NCBI RefSeq assembly: GCF_017916325.1
Contig: NC_090162.1
Location: forward strand, 12,501-76,500
From: Leishmania martiniquensis
Taxonomy: Eukaryota; Euglenozoa; Kinetoplastea; Trypanosomatida; Trypanosomatidae
DNA: 64,000 nt
Direction: 5' to 3'
Shown: positions 29,307 through 40,730 of the stretch, piece by piece
Layout: every line of letters begins with the position of its first letter
Numbering within the stretch: the first letter of the stretch is position 1
Notes under the pieces: model-generated
The model's database searches: none
What the model was told of the DNA's origin: nothing
Seen by the model: only the letters and a program-made list of their open reading frames with translations
Made by a program: the position numbers and the translations under genes

Positions 29307-31053
29307 CGCCGCGCTGCAGAGTCGCGGGGGTCGGTGAGAATAATGGGGAGAGGCAGACGTTTGATGTGTTTGCCGCTTAGAAGACGGAAAATGGGAAGAG
29401 GCGCCGCGCACGATGAAATCTGGGCAGCAACAATGCGAAAGGAAAAAAGGTCGATCACACCCGCATGAAGTCAAAGCGGGAGCCAAGCTAGAATCGGTAC
29501 ACAGACGTCCGCAGAATGCAGAGAATGGTGTACCGGTGCACGCGCAAAGACAGACGCACACGCAGAAACAAGTGCACAGCGAAAGATGGGGAGCAAAGTC
29601 AAGGTCGTTGAGAGAGTAAAGAAGGCGCGAAAACGAAAGTTAAGCGCGCAGGTCGGCGGAGGGGGGAACAGAAAAAGCGGGCAATCTGTTGGGTTTTCTT
29701 GAAGAAAAAGAAACGCCGTGCGCGACAAGACAGGCATAGAGATGATATGAGGACGTGTAAAAGGGATGTGACAAGACGAGGGCAGGGCAATGAGTGAGGA
29801 GTCCAGCAGGAAAGACAACATAGAAGGGCAGAGACATCTGCAGAAGCTCAAATGCACGATGAAAGCGGTAGTGACGAGTGCAGCCGCAGACGGCGATTAG
29901 CGAAGGAAAGAGTCGCTACACTGGCGCCGGAGCCTCATGCCACGACCCGCACGTCTGGTGACCAGCCGGGCGGAGGAGAGGCTGCGGTTACAGCTTTCGC
30001 TCCTCTTACCCGTCCGCTCTCGTTCCCAGCAGCCCCTCTTCGCTGGCAAGTACCGAACCCTCTCTGCGAGAAAGAAGAGGCAACACTCCGCCCCCATCCC
30101 CCACGCGTCGTCGCGCAGGCGCGCCCCACGGCCAGGAGTGTCCACTGCGGAAGCAACCCCTTTCAACCCCCGCATGATGCACATCAACACCATCCTCAGG
30201 CCGTCACTCACCCCATCACAGCCCGGAGAAAGGAAAGATGGGAGGCAAAAAGAGGGGCAGCGAACAGAGCTGGCGCGCCTTGGCATTCGCACAGCGCCGG
30301 GTTTCAGCTTTTGTTTTGGGCGTTCGTTCCTTTTCTGCGTAGAAGTCCAACACATGAAAAGACCTCTTAAGAAAACACTATGGAGTGCACAAACAGGGAC
30401 GACTACTCGACGCACAGTTTTTCATCTTAGCTTTACAGAGACGAAGAGAATGGAAAGAGGGGTAGAAATGAGGGAGAAGAGAAGCAAAATATAAAAGGGC
30501 ACTTGTCACACACGCACGCACGCACACACATCCCAACCCGCACGCACGGAGAGAGACAGATGTATATATGTGCGTATATGCACAGACACACGCGCACATA
30601 CACGCACAAATCAGCTGGACAAATTTTTCTTTACGGTAATCGGTTACGCTTCCTTTTCATATCTGAGTTTTTTTTCTTGTCTATCTGTCTGCCCTTCTGT
30701 TACGTTTTTTAGGAAAAGGAAAATTTTCTGATTTCTTTGGTTTGACTTCGCCTTTCGTGCGTACGCGCGCGCCGAACGTTCTCCCACTTCATTTCGTTCG
30801 CCCATTCCCTCTTTGCGAAGCGGCCAAGTCCTTTTTTTGTGCGTTGTTGCGCGCTCGCGCTACGGCTCTGATGTTAAGAGGCAAGCGTGAATGAGAGTCA
30901 TACAAACTCAAGGCAAATGAGTGAAGTCAAAGTCGTGGGCGAAAATACTGAAGACAAAAAAAACATACACGCAAACGCGCGGACACGCAGCTGAAGTAAT
31001 AATGGCAAGTACCGCTTTCCATATTTTATCTTACGCATGCCGCCAAAGTTTCA
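29307..31053. other. Long intergenic region; probable long 3' UTR of the WW/CCCH gene
   Basis: About 1.75 kb without a convincing gene. 29860-30300 has overlapping frames of about 170-185 codons on both strands, none recognisable. 30500-30610 holds CA/CG-type simple sequence. 30617-30850 is T-rich on plus, so A-rich in the transcript, the reverse of the usual skew in this window. Confidence 0.5.
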
Positions 31054-31398
31054 TTAAGCGCTCGCGGGGGCATCGTTTCGAGCCTGGTTCGCGGGATTGC
31101 GGAGTTCCTCGGCGCCGTGCGCAAACGCGCACCGATCGCCCCATGCGCAGTTACCATTTTTCTCCCAGTAGATGCACATCTTTGACTTCATCTTCGACCT
31201 ATCAATACCCTGGCGGCCGCCACGATAGCCGGTGCCACGACCGCGGCCGTTGTAGTACGACTCATAAGCAGTCGGGGGAATAGTCCAGTGAGTGGTCTTC
31301 GTGTTGTGATCGATGTAGTAGGGCTTTCCATCGGCAGTGTACGACAGTTGCCAGCCAGGTGGCAACATGGGCTGCTGACCAAAGTACGCTTGCTGCAT
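31054..31398 (-). CDS. ZFP2: Small WW + CCCH zinc-finger protein (ZFP2/ZFP3 type)
   Basis: 114 residues, true ATG. A WW domain at about 12-41 ([20 protein letters not shown] through THWTIP) is followed by an Arg/Gly stretch and one CCCH finger with spacing C-x8-C-x5-C-x3-H ([20 protein letters not shown]). This exact combination in a ~100-140-residue protein is known from kinetoplastid ZFP2 and ZFP3, RNA-binding regulators of life-cycle differentiation that interact through the WW domain. Whether it is ZFP2 or ZFP3 cannot be told from this window; the symbol is provisional. The long downstream spacer suggests a long regulated 3' UTR. Confidence 0.88.
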   Translation of the reverse strand: MQQAYFGQQPMLPPGWQLSYTADGKPYYIDHNTKTTHWTIPPTAYESYYNGRGRGTGYRGGRQGIDRSKMKSKMCIYWEKNGNCAWGDRCAFAHGAEELRNPANQARNDAPASA

Positions 31399-32283
31399 TG
31401 TGAGAAGTCGAGTTAGTTAGGAAGATTATTATCTTACTCTGCAGGGAAGGTGGCGGCCAAATGCGACGTTGCAATCGAGGGACGCGATCCGGTGGAAGAG
31501 TGATACAGAGCGCGCGCGAACGTTGATGTATGTGTACGGGTGTGTGTTTCATGGCGGTGAAGAGCGGGGAGGAAGATGAGAGGAAGAGAAAGAGATGAAA
31601 AAAATATGAGAGGAAGAGGTGCGTATGAAGCGAGAGAAAGAGAGAGACAGTGGCATGCGTCGGCGACTCTGATATTTGAACACCCCACAGACAGACGCCA
31701 ATGAGACGTGGAACACCAGAAGCAGCTGTCACGGGCTCGATGGCAGCGGCGCAAGAACGCACCAAGTCAACCTGAACGGGACACACAAGAGCGAGGTGGA
31801 GGTGTATAGGGTCGGAGTTCTTTGCCGTTCACTCTCGCCAGCCGTTGCCATGAACGGGCAACGCGACAGACTTCATGGTGAACTTCAAAGCCGTCTCTCC
31901 GTGTCCTCGTCACGGCGCAGGTATTGTTCACCTCTTGTCACCTTTTCCTTTGTTTCAACGGTGGAAGAGAGGCGCAGTACAGCGATGGCTGCTCCTCACG
32001 CGAACGAAGAGGGGGGAGAAGAAAGGAAAGGACGGCACCGGCCCTGAAGCATCGCAAGTGAGAAAAAAGAGCAGAAACACACTTAGAGAAACAGGCAAGC
32101 CGCCAAAATGTCGGCATAGCGGGGTTAGGTGAGAATATACATAGAGGTCGGCCGGCAGTTCTGCCCTGAGGCCTCGCTGATGTGCGCAAGTACAAAATTA
32201 GTGTCTTTGGGGCGTCTTGAAGCGTATTCGCGACTGCGGAAGGGAGAGAGGTCCGTGGCAAGCGACAGGAGAGCCTTACAAAG
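31399..32283. other. Intergenic
   Basis: No gene seen. A purine-rich block at about 31555-31650 on plus is a candidate splice signal for the WW/CCCH gene. Confidence 0.5.
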
Positions 32284-33030
32284 TCAAAAAAAGCTGTAAA
32301 GGCCTTTGAAGGGGCGGCAGCACTGCATTCTCTCCACGTACCGCTCATTCGAATCCTGAGGGAGGTCCGTGAAGCAGTATCGTGTCTGCAGTTTTGCGCT
32401 TCGGCTCATCGCGTAAGGCTTGACTGCCCCGAGGGAGCGATTGAAGCTCACTATCGACTCCTCAATGCTCGTCGGGACACGCGGCCGGACGGTGATCAGC
32501 GCCGCTTTGTGCTTCTCTGCCACCGCTTTGCGGGGATCGTAGATGGCATTGTCGATGACTTGAGACGTCGCAGCTCGTAGCAGCGAGCCTGAAGTCGCAT
32601 GCCCGAGCGCGCATCCCTCGAGCTGAGCGACAGCTGGCTGGTTGCTTACTTCAGCCTTCAGGTCATTGATGGCCTTGAATCGGCCGGTGATTGTGGGGGG
32701 GCAGAAAGGTTTGCGGGTCTTATCTCGCTGTGCCACCTTCACCTGCGGAGGCGTCCGTGCATGTCTTGATAGCTGAGAGAGACCAAAGGTGTCCTCGTTG
32801 GCGCGTATGGCTGCTACGGTTTTCAGCAGTTCCATGCGCTGCTTGAGAAGGGCCGAATCGGCGCTTTCCTTCGGCATCCGTGCCCCGTACGGCGTGATGG
32901 CACTACGTGCGACATGACTGGTCAGCTCACAGAGCATATCGGCAGACGGAGAGGCGGCTGGCGAACGCGTTGCCTCACCTGCCACGTACCCATATTCGCC
33001 TCTTGGCGCACACATGATGGGGCAACTCAT
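32284..33030 (-). CDS. Hypothetical protein, 248 residues
   Basis: ATG at 33030 opens MSCPIMCAPRGEYGYVAG; the upstream extension to 33159 looks like leader. The protein is basic and Ala/Arg-rich with no membrane span, signal peptide or recognised domain. A helical stretch at about 60-85 (SALLKQRMELLKTVAAIRAN) may be a short coiled coil. Position between two secure genes on the same strand and even composition support a real gene. Confidence 0.6.
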   Translation of the reverse strand: MSCPIMCAPRGEYGYVAGEATRSPAASPSADMLCELTSHVARSAITPYGARMPKESADSALLKQRMELLKTVAAIRANEDTFGLSQLSRHARTPPQVKVAQRDKTRKPFCPPTITGRFKAINDLKAEVSNQPAVAQLEGCALGHATSGSLLRAATSQVIDNAIYDPRKAVAEKHKAALITVRPRVPTSIEESIVSFNRSLGAVKPYAMSRSAKLQTRYCFTDLPQDSNERYVERMQCCRPFKGLYSFF

Positions 33031-34403
33031 CGTCTGTGACGAGCGGGCATTAGCTGATTGAGAGGAACAGAAAGCGAGTGGGAGAGGGCGGTAGACGATC
33101 AGGATTCGCTTACTGCGAGCATAGAAGCAGTGAGAGGCATTTCGCACAGATGTCCACATGCGGCTTCCCCTATTGTGTTAAAATGTTCTTTCAGTTCGCG
33201 AAGACGAAACGAGCGGCCGCCGCGGCACCCGTGCATGCGTCCTTCAGCGTAGCGAAACAGCAGAGGCAGTGGCATACGAGTGAATCTATCGGCACATGTT
33301 TCTTCGATAGCGACACCCAGTTGGTGCCGCGCAGAGGAATCCTCTCTGTAGGCATGCCCTCTTCGAGATTCGATCGATGGCCGCTTTCTATTGCATTGAA
33401 AGGCTCTCTGGATCTCTGGGTGTCTCGCGCTCTTTTTTGTGTTGGGGGTGAGGCGATTGTCGATTAATATGGGCAGTAGTCGTCACTGGTGGTCGTCGTT
33501 CTTTCTCTGTTAGGAAGAGGCCGAGAGAAAGCGAAGAGATGGATGATGAGGTAAACAAAGCACACACGGACGAGGAGAGAGGGGGGAGGGGGGAGAGCCG
33601 GGACACCAAAGGAGAAAGCAAACTAACAGACGACAGCACGCGGCAGGACACACGACAGAGGTAAAGATATGACAAGAAAGTCGGCAAGAGACCCCCTCCC
33701 ATAATAGTGAACAAAACACACACGCACACATACCGATGACCCTGGACAACACCTCGGCGGAAGGAGGAGGGGGGACGCGAAGAACGAGGAAACAGAAAAA
33801 GAAACGTTACAGCACACCGCTATCAGATGGTGTGATGTGTGAGAGTTTACGAGGACGGCAAAGGGAGAATAAGAGGACAGAAAACAACACAACGGAGGTA
33901 CACAGAGGAATGCACGGAGGGTAGAGAGAAGGAGTAGGTATCGCAACCTCGAGCACATCTTAGTCGCACGGCACCTGAGTCAGCAGCTACACGCGCGCGA
34001 GCGCACAAACTAGAAGGTGTTCCGTTCGCTGCGCGCAGCGTACGAATCAGTATCTGCCCCCACATTTACTGCTATAGCGGGCACACACACACACAGAAGC
34101 ATGACAAGGGCGGATTTTGAGAAGACAGATACACAGAGAGAGAGAGAGAGACAGATACAGACAACGGTAGACAATCGAAGACAAACATGAAAACGAAGCG
34201 AAGAGTTACATTCCGTCACGGCTTACATAGAAGAAGAGCGAAGTGAGCATAGGCCGCGGAAGTTCCGATCACTCATCCCAAATGGAGCCCGACAGCACAG
34301 ATGACGAGGGTACACGCCCACACGCGTGCCTCGCTCAGCTGTTTTCTTTCCGCGACGTACCGAGCAGCCACGTCTCCTGTCAGCCAGATGACAGGCAGTC
34401 ATC
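33031..34403. other. Intergenic, about 1.4 kb
   Basis: No gene seen. Contains purine-rich blocks on plus (33515-33625, 33760-33800), a short CA run at 34081-34096 and a GA run at 34136-34150. Confidence 0.5.
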
Positions 34404-35060
34404 CTAGTTCTGCAGCATCAAATGAGTGAGCGTCGCAGCGGTGTCTTTCGCCGGCACCTTCAGCGGAAATGCTAGCGCCGGAGGCAGGTTGAGTTCTAAG
34501 TACGGCTCCGGTGGATTATACTTGGGAGGGGGTGGCAGTTTACCCATAGGCACCATCTGCGGCGATGCTGAGCTAGAGCCGCTCATCGAGGTCGGCTGGT
34601 GCTTTGCAGCCTTCGTGGGGCCGAAGACTCGACCTGGGCTAGCATTCGAGTTACTGAGCATCATCGTGAGAGAAGAGCCGGCCGCCTTCGCCTGCTGGCT
34701 AGGCGCGCTTGCCGCCATCTGCGTCTGAGAAGATGCTACTGTCTTCTGTGCATTATGAACGTTTGGATTGAGAATGAAGCCCAGCCCGTTGACATCAAGG
34801 TGGCGTTCGTCCGGCAGCTCGTGAAGGTAAGGGCAGTTTGATCCACGCAGGCACCCGCCATTCACAAAGTATTTGCACACCTCTTGCGTGCGATCGTGTG
34901 GGAGAACTACACCGGGAATTACACCATTCACCACGCCACCTGATTGAAGCGGCATCGACTGCTTCACCCCCGATGGCATAAAGACGTAGCCGCCAGCGGC
35001 CCCAGCTGATGGTCGAGAACCATTCGCGGGGGGGACCGGGCTAGAAGACATGTTCCACAT
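34404..35060 (-). CDS. CCCH zinc-finger protein
   Basis: 218 residues from the ATG at 35060; another ATG three codons later (35051) is equally possible, and upstream sequence looks like leader. One CCCH finger with spacing C-x7-C-x5-C-x3-H (CKYFVNGGCLRGSNCPYLH), in the first half. The rest is Ser/Gln/Pro-rich and probably disordered, with a Pro-rich block (KLPPPPKYNPPEPY) and a conserved-looking end. Single-finger proteins of this kind bind mRNA and are common post-transcriptional regulators in kinetoplastids, where transcription is not controlled gene by gene. Target unknown. Confidence 0.8.
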   Translation of the reverse strand: MWNMSSSPVPPANGSRPSAGAAGGYVFMPSGVKQSMPLQSGGVVNGVIPGVVLPHDRTQEVCKYFVNGGCLRGSNCPYLHELPDERHLDVNGLGFILNPNVHNAQKTVASSQTQMAASAPSQQAKAAGSSLTMMLSNSNASPGRVFGPTKAAKHQPTSMSGSSSASPQMVPMGKLPPPPKYNPPEPYLELNLPPALAFPLKVPAKDTAATLTHLMLQN

Positions 35061-36165
35061 CTTCGGGAATAAAGAGGCGTAGAGAGCGCCTAAAAAAATG
35101 GAGAGAGGGGAGCGCAATCCAGACTGCGCAGTCCTGGGAAGAGCTGAGAAAAGGGCGGGGGTGAGCGGGAGGTTCACTTTGGGAAGGGCAGATCTCGGAA
35201 TGTGGCGCGGCAATGCTGCACTGTGTCGCTGTGCACTGACGTATAGGGCGTGGCAGGGTGACGGGTGACGGCGCGCACCCGATTACCTCGGCGAGTAAAA
35301 CGAATGAGAGCTCAAATGCGCGCCTTGCAGCAGCAGCAGCAGGTACGAGGGAGGCGCCTTCAAAGGTGCGGAGGTGGATTCGCAGGTACGTCTGCCCGCT
35401 CGTGGGTCCCTTTTATTGCTGCTGCTCTGCCGTCGATATCTTCGAGCCACAGTCTCCTTCACTTCTCTGCCTTCTGAACGTGCCAAAGCAAAGATGAGAA
35501 AAGACAAGAGAAGGCAGCCGTGTGTGTGTGTGCGCGCGCTCTCCTTTTAGGCGGTGGATGAGAGACGGCACAAACCTGCGCAGGGTGGGAGGAAAGAGCA
35601 CAGAGTTGCGTTCGAGAGAGAGAGACGCAGAGAGCGGAGAGTGAACAGGCGAAGGCGAAGTGGAACATCATGCACAGGAACACCGCACGCAATGTACACT
35701 TCACACACCATGTGCACAGTGCAGCTACCGCGCCTACCGTGTGCTTACATTCAGAGGCCACAACCGCTTGGGAACTGTACACAGTCTCCCCAGCAGCGCA
35801 TACCTAGATGGTCGGGTGCCGCACAGTTCCTGTGAGGATCGCATTCTACACCATGGCCGAGGCGCTTCCGCGTCGTTCATCCCCTACCGTCCTTTCACCG
35901 CTTTCCTGTGATGCGCTTCGCACCAGTCAGCAATACAGAAAATATACCTGTAAGAACAACGGTTCACAGCGTCCCCTCGCTCAGCTGCGCAGCATTGCAC
36001 GATCTTTCTCAAGGAACAGCCACATGACAACCACCTCGTCGCCACCTGAGACCCGAATCACTGATCGGCATGGGCACATCGAAAAAATAAGTGCCAACCC
36101 ACCAAAGGCCTCGGCCATCCTTTCCTCCGGTTCACCGCCCTCAGAGGGCCGCTACAGCCTATCCA
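35061..36165. other. Intergenic, about 1.1 kb
   Basis: No gene seen. Short CAG run at 35329-35342 and GT run at 35520-35534. Left half is leader of the CCCH gene, right half the expected 3' UTR of the SET gene. Confidence 0.5.
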
Positions 36166-37161
36166 TCACAAGCTTCTGTGCTTCTCCTTTGTTCGCTCCA
36201 CAATGAAGCAACGGATGTACACGATGATGGGGACGAGCAAGACAACAAAAACAACGGTGACGGCGCCCACCGCACGACTCTTGCACTTGACGCATGAACA
36301 CTCGAACCCCCAGCGCTTCTTCATGGCCAATGCCAGACGGGAGAGAGGGAGGTTGTTGCCCGGCATGTAGTTGATGAAGAGCTCCTCACCTTCGCGAATG
36401 GGCCGAACCGCACGAGCGCTAAGGAAAAAATTGTTTTTGACGCTGTTATAGGTAATGGACAGCTCCACGTTCGGCTCGCAGCTGTGATTCAGGTACGAGG
36501 CCTCTGGAAAGAGGCAGATGCCCCGGCGGCCGCGGTAGTCTACCTCGAAGCGGTTAAACTCGACGATAAGAGGCAGTTTCTGCAGGTCATAGGAGGAAAA
36601 CTCGCCGCTCATCAGACAGTTGGAGCCATTGCGGAAGGCCCCGTCAGCCCCAGGAGCGCGCACCTCCTCCGCAAAGTCAAACACGTCGCGCTCGCGAGTA
36701 AAGTAGGAGAAGCCACCAGACATGAGCGAGAGGATGCGGTGCTTGACATACTGCTGTTCCTGTGGCGTCCCGCAGACAACTTTGCTAAATATCTCCTTTG
36801 TCATGATAAGCACCTGTTCTCGCAGTGGTTGGCGGTCATCTCCGCCAATGTACATGCAGTACGCAGGCAGATTCATGACCTCCCGACCATATCCGATCTC
36901 CCGCTCTGCAAACACGCCGCGGGCAAAGGCGCCGCCAATGCTCGTATTCATGTCGATCCTCACATCTGCCGTCACAAATCCACCAGGGGGCACCTCAATT
37001 TTGCCATGAACGGACGACACCTTTGCGAAGCTACGCGCAGGAAAAAGAAGCGAGTCGCCGAAGCATGAGGAGACTACGGTGCTAGGTGGTCGGTGAAAAC
37101 CGCGAGCAGATTTGGTACAGCAGCGATACGGCCACGCCGCCAATCGAGAAGTGGCGCTCAT
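36166..37161 (-). CDS. SET-domain protein with C-terminal membrane anchor
   Basis: 331 residues from the ATG at 37161; the codons up to 37176 begin with TTG. The SET core is clear: YLNHSCEPN (from 225), REGEELFINY (262-265 for the final FINY), then post-SET cysteines C288, C290 and C293 in FECSCVKC. This arrangement is closest to the SMYD group. A hydrophobic helix at about 299-318 (AVTVVFVVLLVPIIVYI) and a basic tail anchor the C-terminus in a membrane. The N-terminus is Arg/Ser-rich and could be a mitochondrial presequence. A lysine methyltransferase acting at a membrane surface is the likely role; the substrate is unknown. Confidence 0.85.
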   Translation of the reverse strand: MSATSRLAAWPYRCCTKSARGFHRPPSTVVSSCFGDSLLFPARSFAKVSSVHGKIEVPPGGFVTADVRIDMNTSIGGAFARGVFAEREIGYGREVMNLPAYCMYIGGDDRQPLREQVLIMTKEIFSKVVCGTPQEQQYVKHRILSLMSGGFSYFTRERDVFDFAEEVRAPGADGAFRNGSNCLMSGEFSSYDLQKLPLIVEFNRFEVDYRGRRGICLFPEASYLNHSCEPNVELSITYNSVKNNFFLSARAVRPIREGEELFINYMPGNNLPLSRLALAMKKRWGFECSCVKCKSRAVGAVTVVFVVLLVPIIVYIRCFIVERTKEKHRSL

Positions 37162-37790
37162 CTCGAGCAGTGCCAAAAAATCTACTGCGAATGCGATGAG
37201 AGGTCTTCTTTCCCAGCGATTTCACCAATGGGGCTTCCGTAAAAGGCCTAAGTGAGTAAAGCGGAGAAAGACCTGAGACAAAACTCGGGTGTAACGGACA
37301 TGCTCCCCCGCAGAGTGTTAGTGCGCCCTCGTGTGAGCCCGAAAGCGTGCTTTGTCGCCGTCGGGGTAGCGCTGGATCTTAATTTGCAGAGGACGAGAGA
37401 ATCACACCTATGGAGCCCGTAAAGCAGCAGAGAGAGGGTAAAGGCACCATTCGCAGGAAAAAAGAGTGGCAATAGCGGAAACTCACGTTGCCGGAAGCGC
37501 ACGACAAGCGCTAAGCTAAAGTGATTTGTTTGTGACGGAGTTCGTGCCCGACGGCATCACCTGGTGCAGATGCGCGCACTCGGGCTCGCACGTGCCCTTT
37601 TCAAGACAAAGTCGACGACGAATCGATATGGCTTCGCTGACGTGACATCACCCGCGTTCGGTAACGCCTCTCAAAAATGCCGGATGGGTACGTCCGAGCG
37701 CAAGCCACCCTTCAGTGATGCGGACACCCCCTCACGACATCATTTCGAATGCGACGCGCACAAAGTCTGACCAGCCAGACTTCTTTTTTC
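37162..37790. other. Intergenic
   Basis: No gene seen; SET-gene leader and spacer up to the dispersed repeat. Confidence 0.5.
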
Positions 37791-38258
37791 ACGCCTCTCC
37801 TCTGGGCCACAGAATACGCGCCACGCGCCGCTCCGCCTCCCTGCAGAGCTGCCACACGGGGCCCGACGACGTGTGTGTGTGTGGAGGGGGGCGACGCTGC
37901 CCTACGCAAGCGCCACGGACAGGCGCCCACCCACCCCCGCACCACACCCTACACGCCACCGCGCTGCGCGGGTCACCGCCTGGCGCCCCCCCTGCGCCGT
38001 GGCTCAGGCCCCCTCACACACGTACGCAGAGTGCAGGCCGAGCGGAGGGGGAGCGGGGGCAGGGGGGGTGGGGCACTTTCGAGCGGCGGCCCACGCTTCG
38101 CACAGCACATGCGCGGCACAAGCGCGCTCACGGTAGCAGGCCGCTTCGACGCCACGCCACCATGGGCACGGCCGCCGGCATCCGTAGGCGATACATCGCC
38201 ATGACATGCCTGAGGCTGAGGGTGTTGAATCCCTGCGATACGGCGCGCACTGAGGTGT
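37791..38258 (-). mobile_element. SIDER-like dispersed repeat, copy 3
   Basis: Full-length copy. It shares with copy 4 an extra terminal block (CGCCTCTCCTCTGGGCCAC) next to GCAGAGCTGCC, followed on the minus strand by an A-rich tail (AAAAAAGAAG). It lies about 240 bp downstream of the stop codon of the 470-residue protein. Confidence 0.82.
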
Positions 38259-38498
38259 GCTCGCTCACCCTTCCGGACACACGGACCAGCGCAAAAACTG
38301 AAATGTGCAGAAGGAAAAGAAGTAACGAAATGATACGGCCCCATCGACGCTTGAATGCGCTGTGCGCGTGGGTTGCCCAGCCCGCCAGAGTTGTTTGCAC
38401 TCTCTGCGATAGCAGTGCAAGCGGTAGTCGTCCGAGAGTGAGGTGTTAAACGATGAGAGAACAGCAGTTGTGTACCACACCGAAACCTCCCCCCCCAC

Positions 38499-39911
38499 TC
38501 ACTGCGGCTTTAGCAAAATCGCCGTGTTGTGCTCCACGACAGCGACTGAGAACGGCTTACCCGTCAAAACGCAGAAGAAGTGTCGTGGGGCAGCCATCAA
38601 AGGTCTTGTGTGATACCAGCTGGCGTCCGGGGGTCGCAAGCGATTAACGGCGCGGTGAACAGACAGCCGCACCGTCTCCGCATCCAGAAAGACAAGTGCA
38701 CCGCTCTCCAGAAGCAGCATGATCGTCCATGAAAACGAGCAGACGAGGTGGAGCTCGCGGACAGGTATGTCCTCCGTGCAGTAAGTCTGGATAGTGGGAA
38801 TTATTGTCACGGCGAAGGCTGCCTCACCGCAGTGGCGCTGCCGCTCCTCGCCATCATGACTGGCGCTGAGTCGCACCGTCAGATAAAAGGACGCGACGAC
38901 GTTGTGTTCTAGCACCACGGCGACGAGACCAGCCGAGGCGCCATCAGGTCCATCCTCAGCACCCGGCCGGGTCACTGCAGCGTTTGTCACCGCATTTGAG
39001 GCGCAATGCTGCAGTAGACGACTCTCGGCCATCACCTGCATTTCAGCCGCATTCAAGAACTGGAGCGCACTGTTCGACCAGACGCACACAAGTGTGTCCA
39101 CAGACCACCACCCGCAGTAGCACAGCTCGACTGGAGTGCCGCAATGCACGTCTCCACCGGCACACGGAGGGGCAAGGGTGTGCCACTCCTTTTCGCATGC
39201 GTATTTGCTCTGCAGTGTCACAGATGCATCGGGCGACGAGAGAACGGCCGCGTAGTATCGGATCAACGGCACATCCGGCGCCACCGAGGACTCTTCCTCG
39301 ATGCAGAGCAGTGCCAAGATGCTGTTACCTTTTGAGTTAAAGCAAACGGACGAGTGTAGCACTGCATCGGCTGCCACCGCCGGATACGGCTTCACCTTGG
39401 CCATATCACTGCGCGACACCTTCTTGCGCTCCAGCACAGCCGACATATCCATGGGGCACACGCAAACGACATTGTCGAGCGTCATGCACAGCAGTGCCTG
39501 TACAGCAGCAGGATTAGCGCCGGCTGGAACAATGTGCGTTGCCACAGCGACGAGCTGGTGTGAAACACAAGGTAGTGGTCCACGTCCTTGCACTTGACCT
39601 CCACGATCCTTGTCGCGCGGCAAAGTACGGCAACTACGATCGGCCTCGAAGAGGTAAATCTTGGAGAGGTTTGATGTGTTCAGGAGGCAAACACTTCCGT
39701 TGCTCAGCCCGCAGCACAGGTATGATGGCTGGGCAACCGACGCACCCATGATCCACGTGCAGTCCGACACGAAGACGGAGTTCGACGTTGAGGACGAGGT
39801 CACTTGGCGTTCCATTTCGCCTTTCACGTAGCGTGTAATCGACTTTTCCGTCATGTCGCGCCGCGACCTGTGGTCCTCCGACTCGACATCGAGCTTCCAC
39901 TGGTCCAGCAT
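38499..39911 (-). CDS. Hypothetical beta-rich protein, possible beta-propeller
   Basis: 470 residues from the ATG at 39911 (MLDQWKLDVESEDHR). Many short hydrophobic strands separated by polar turns (for example YLCCGLSNGSVCLLNTSNL, VCVWSNSALQFLNAA, MLLLESGALVFLDAE) look like WD/beta-propeller blades, although canonical WD dipeptides are missing. No membrane span. By shape it could be a subunit of a coat, tether or intraflagellar complex, but I cannot name it. A dispersed repeat lies in its probable 3' UTR. Confidence 0.65.
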   Translation of the reverse strand: MLDQWKLDVESEDHRSRRDMTEKSITRYVKGEMERQVTSSSTSNSVFVSDCTWIMGASVAQPSYLCCGLSNGSVCLLNTSNLSKIYLFEADRSCRTLPRDKDRGGQVQGRGPLPCVSHQLVAVATHIVPAGANPAAVQALLCMTLDNVVCVCPMDMSAVLERKKVSRSDMAKVKPYPAVAADAVLHSSVCFNSKGNSILALLCIEEESSVAPDVPLIRYYAAVLSSPDASVTLQSKYACEKEWHTLAPPCAGGDVHCGTPVELCYCGWWSVDTLVCVWSNSALQFLNAAEMQVMAESRLLQHCASNAVTNAAVTRPGAEDGPDGASAGLVAVVLEHNVVASFYLTVRLSASHDGEERQRHCGEAAFAVTIIPTIQTYCTEDIPVRELHLVCSFSWTIMLLLESGALVFLDAETVRLSVHRAVNRLRPPDASWYHTRPLMAAPRHFFCVLTGKPFSVAVVEHNTAILLKPQ

Positions 39912-40730
39912 GGCCAAGACCGCTGATGAAGCGGGGGGAGAGGTGAAAGGAGGGGGAGAAGAAGGATACAACCCTTCCTACGCGTTTTGACTGCGGAATG
40001 CGACGACTTCTGAAAGAATAGGGAGCGGGCAGCGTTGAGGAGAGGGAAAGTGGTGGAGCGGGTAAAATGGGGGACCACAAGGGGTTATGGGCACGTCCAC
40101 TTACATAACGGAAGCTGAGAAGCCACGGGAAATCGACGAGGTACGATAAGCAACGCTATGCTGCCCATAAGCTGTCGTTGATGCACCCATTCGCCAAAGC
40201 CATGCCATATGCTCGAAGAGAGGCAAAGAGAGTGATAGTGAAAGTAAGGGGGGAGGCGCATGCACGCCGGCAGACTTACTCTCAGCCCTACAGCAGTCTC
40301 TTCCTCCACTTAGGCACGTTGCATGGCTGTGGCGGAAGGCAAAGGAGGTGCTCGCCTATCGACTGGGTCGTCGAATAGCGCGTTCGATCGGACACGCTGC
40401 ATCACCGCTCACGTAGAGCTTCGCTGTCGTACCCACGCGACCCTGACAAGCACGCGAACAAAAGGGGAAAAACGACTCTCTCCAATGCATACGAAACGCA
40501 GCCCGCTACACGAAAAGGGCAGCAGAAAATGCGCGTCAGCGAGGCGTGCGCATGCGCGGCACGAGATGCGCAGAAACAGACACAAGACGGCAGCGTCCGG
40601 CGGTCCACATCGCACGATACCATGACTACAGCACCTGCGGAAGTGAGCCTTAGCACCGGGCACGACGCCACCAACATATTTCGAACTGGCGGGAGCAATG
40701 AGAGAGAAAGGCGGCCGCCTGATCCTCTGC
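39912..40730. other. Intergenic
   Basis: No gene seen. Purine-rich stretch at 39928-39963 on plus lies immediately upstream of the previous start and is a candidate splice signal. Confidence 0.5.
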
